Part shown: positions 62,401-64,000 of the stretch, piece after piece
How positions within the stretch are numbered: the stretch's first letter is position 1
Layout of the letters: the number at the start of each line of letters is the position of its first letter
The notes under the pieces: generated by a model
What the model was told of the DNA's origin: nothing
Seen by the model: only the letters and a program-made list of their open reading frames with translations
The model's database searches: none
Program-made: the position numbers and the translations under genes
Origin: Serinus canaria
Lineage: Eukaryota; Chordata; Aves; Passeriformes; Fringillidae
NCBI RefSeq assembly: GCF_022539315.1
Contig: NC_066323.1
Location: 15,675,719-15,739,718 of the forward strand
Reading direction: 5' to 3'
DNA length: 64,000 bases

Positions 62401-64000
62401 AGCACAAGTGAAGGTGAATTTGGCACCTGATGTGGGTGAGTTGTACTTGACTCACTAGGTATCTAGGTGGGAGTTTATGCAACATTAAACCAGATGTGCT
62501 CTTGATTAAGTCAAAGGGTTTTCTAGTTAGGACAGTCTGGTCTAGAGCCTTATAAAGAAAGATGTGGTAAGGTTCAAGTATCTACTTTTTACAGGGTAAA
62601 TTAGTATTTTTTAAAGTAGGATAGTTTACCAATATAATAAAGGAAACTCAAACACAGACTGCGAGGTCTTGATGAGAATGTAAATTGACTTGTTCTGCTT
62701 GGTGGAAAAGCCCCCGACCCAAAACATGTCATTCCATCTGTCAGTATGTAGGCACCAGAGGAAAAGAAAAATGAATGCTGTGGTTTTAGAGGAGTTACTT
62801 TTGGAATTGTTGATGTAGCACCTAATCTGCACCCTGGTTTAAAAGATAAACAGTTTTTTGCTTTACATCAGAGGCAAATAATTTCTTAAGTCAAAGGCAG
62901 ATAAATAAAATGTTATGGAAAACTGTGCCTTGATTGTATTTTAACTTCTGTTAAAAGAAAGGCAAAATAACCAAAGAAAGGCAGAATTACAAAATGGTAT
63001 TACACTTTGGTTCATCATACTCCATTGTCTTGCTTGTCTTACATCTTTCAATGGAACTGATATGGAGCAGCTTTATGCTGCTCTTTCCAGTGTCTTGCTG
63101 ATGGTGTTCAGTGTTGATTGTTTACCTGATGCATCCTACCTTTTGTTCAAGACATTTTACTTCCCTTTAAATAAAGTCATGAAACAAATAAAAAAAAGGC
63201 CATTTAGGAAATACTTCAAATATATTCTACTGCACTTAGCAAAAACATTGAACAAACACTTGGATAAAATATTGCCTCTATCATGAAGAATTTATTTTTA
63301 CAGAAATTAGATAATTTAAATTTATTATTTCTAAAATGTATAAATAACATTTTTCTAGCTTTTTTGTGACAAACTTTCGCAAAAGAGAGAGAAATGTGTT
63401 CAGTTCTGGTGCAGTTTCTCAAAACAGCTGAATCTTAATGTGCAGGATTTCCTTTATTAATTCCTGTTATTACACAAAAAATGTAATCCAAAATGGTTTT
63501 ACTTAACCACCTTGTACAAACATTTATCTTGGTGAGATTTTGTCCTGCAGGTTATGTAATGTCACAGGCATTTGTGGCTGTTTACAGGACAAGCATGCTG
63601 TCATTCTATCCTTGGAGGCTGAACCCCAATATTTACATGAGCTGTGCTGGAATGATGGACAAAGGTATAGCTCATTTTAGAGGAGAACAGCATATCAGCC
63701 ATGGCCTTGAGATTTACAGGTTAATCCTGCCATCTTCTTACTGCTGAACTCCAGTTTAAAACAAAGTATCTTCTAAATGGTTGTTTGGAAGGAGATTCAG
63801 ACTTGAATTATCAAGCTACAAGCTTTAAACTATGTTAGTGAGTAGATTTGGAGGTTATCTTAGCATGTGTTCAGCACTAGACTAAAATACTCAAACAGTC
63901 ATTTTGCAGCCTTGGCAGAGCTTTTGTTTGGCCTGCAGCTACCTAGAACTCTGTAAAGTTTTATCTTACAAGACCTACAGGATGCATCCTCAGATATACT
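59455..64000. other. Unannotated AT-rich stretch to the window end
   Basis: No gene or repeat family recognised. A short segment near 61188-61226 is faintly MIR-like on the plus strand but too decayed to call. T runs lie at about 62203-62220 and 62272-62280. Open frames are below 85 codons. Confidence 0.4.

Noticed and set aside
1..64000. CRISPR arrays, operons, phage or plasmid modules
   Set aside because: No regularly spaced repeats, no gene series and no bacterial-type coding density anywhere. The sequence is vertebrate in character.

Overview
The window looks like vertebrate nuclear DNA, most likely from a bird. It is AT-rich overall, has two short CpG-rich islands, carries many simple-sequence tracts, and contains two fragments that match the 3' end of the CR1 LINE family as it appears in birds and other sauropsids. 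I saw no mammalian Alu, B1 or L1 sequence. A MIR-type (tRNA-derived CORE-SINE) remnant is also visible, as expected of an old amniote genome. There are no prokaryotic features: no operons, Shine-Dalgarno-led gene series or CRISPR arrays.

No protein-coding gene can be identified with confidence. The open frames are short, overlap one another on both strands, sit in GC-rich islands or microsatellites, or resemble nothing I recognise. The window therefore reads as intergenic DNA or a very long intron. The strand and identity of any host gene cannot be read from it.

Layout. 1-1300: CpG island 1 (about 316-725) with a TATA-like box just downstream. 1300-12900: unique AT-rich DNA with a few short tandem duplications. 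12926-13750: a compound A/C homopolymer and a long interrupted (GGAA)n purine tract. 18230-19260: a GC-rich block with CpG island 2 at its core, followed by two exon-like segments (19468-19608 and 19834-19869) with good splice sites and matching phase. 21101-33550: mostly unique DNA with two perfect 20-bp hairpins and a possible MIR fragment. 33675-33852: a long (TA)n tract followed by a small perfect palindrome. 36668-36967: a 52-bp tandem duplication ending in a TATA-like box, followed by a pyrimidine tract and a splice-donor-like site; this is the best candidate for a compact promoter or LTR remnant. 39228-39345: MIR-like SINE. 41381-41404: poly-G. 45612-45790 and 48828-49020: CR1 fragments on the minus strand. 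59341-59454: an isolated exon-like segment. The remainder shows nothing I can name.

The most unusual signal is a series of perfect inverted repeats with very short spacers, two with 20-bp arms. They look like products of replication template switching rather than functional RNA hairpins. I found no convincing new gene system.
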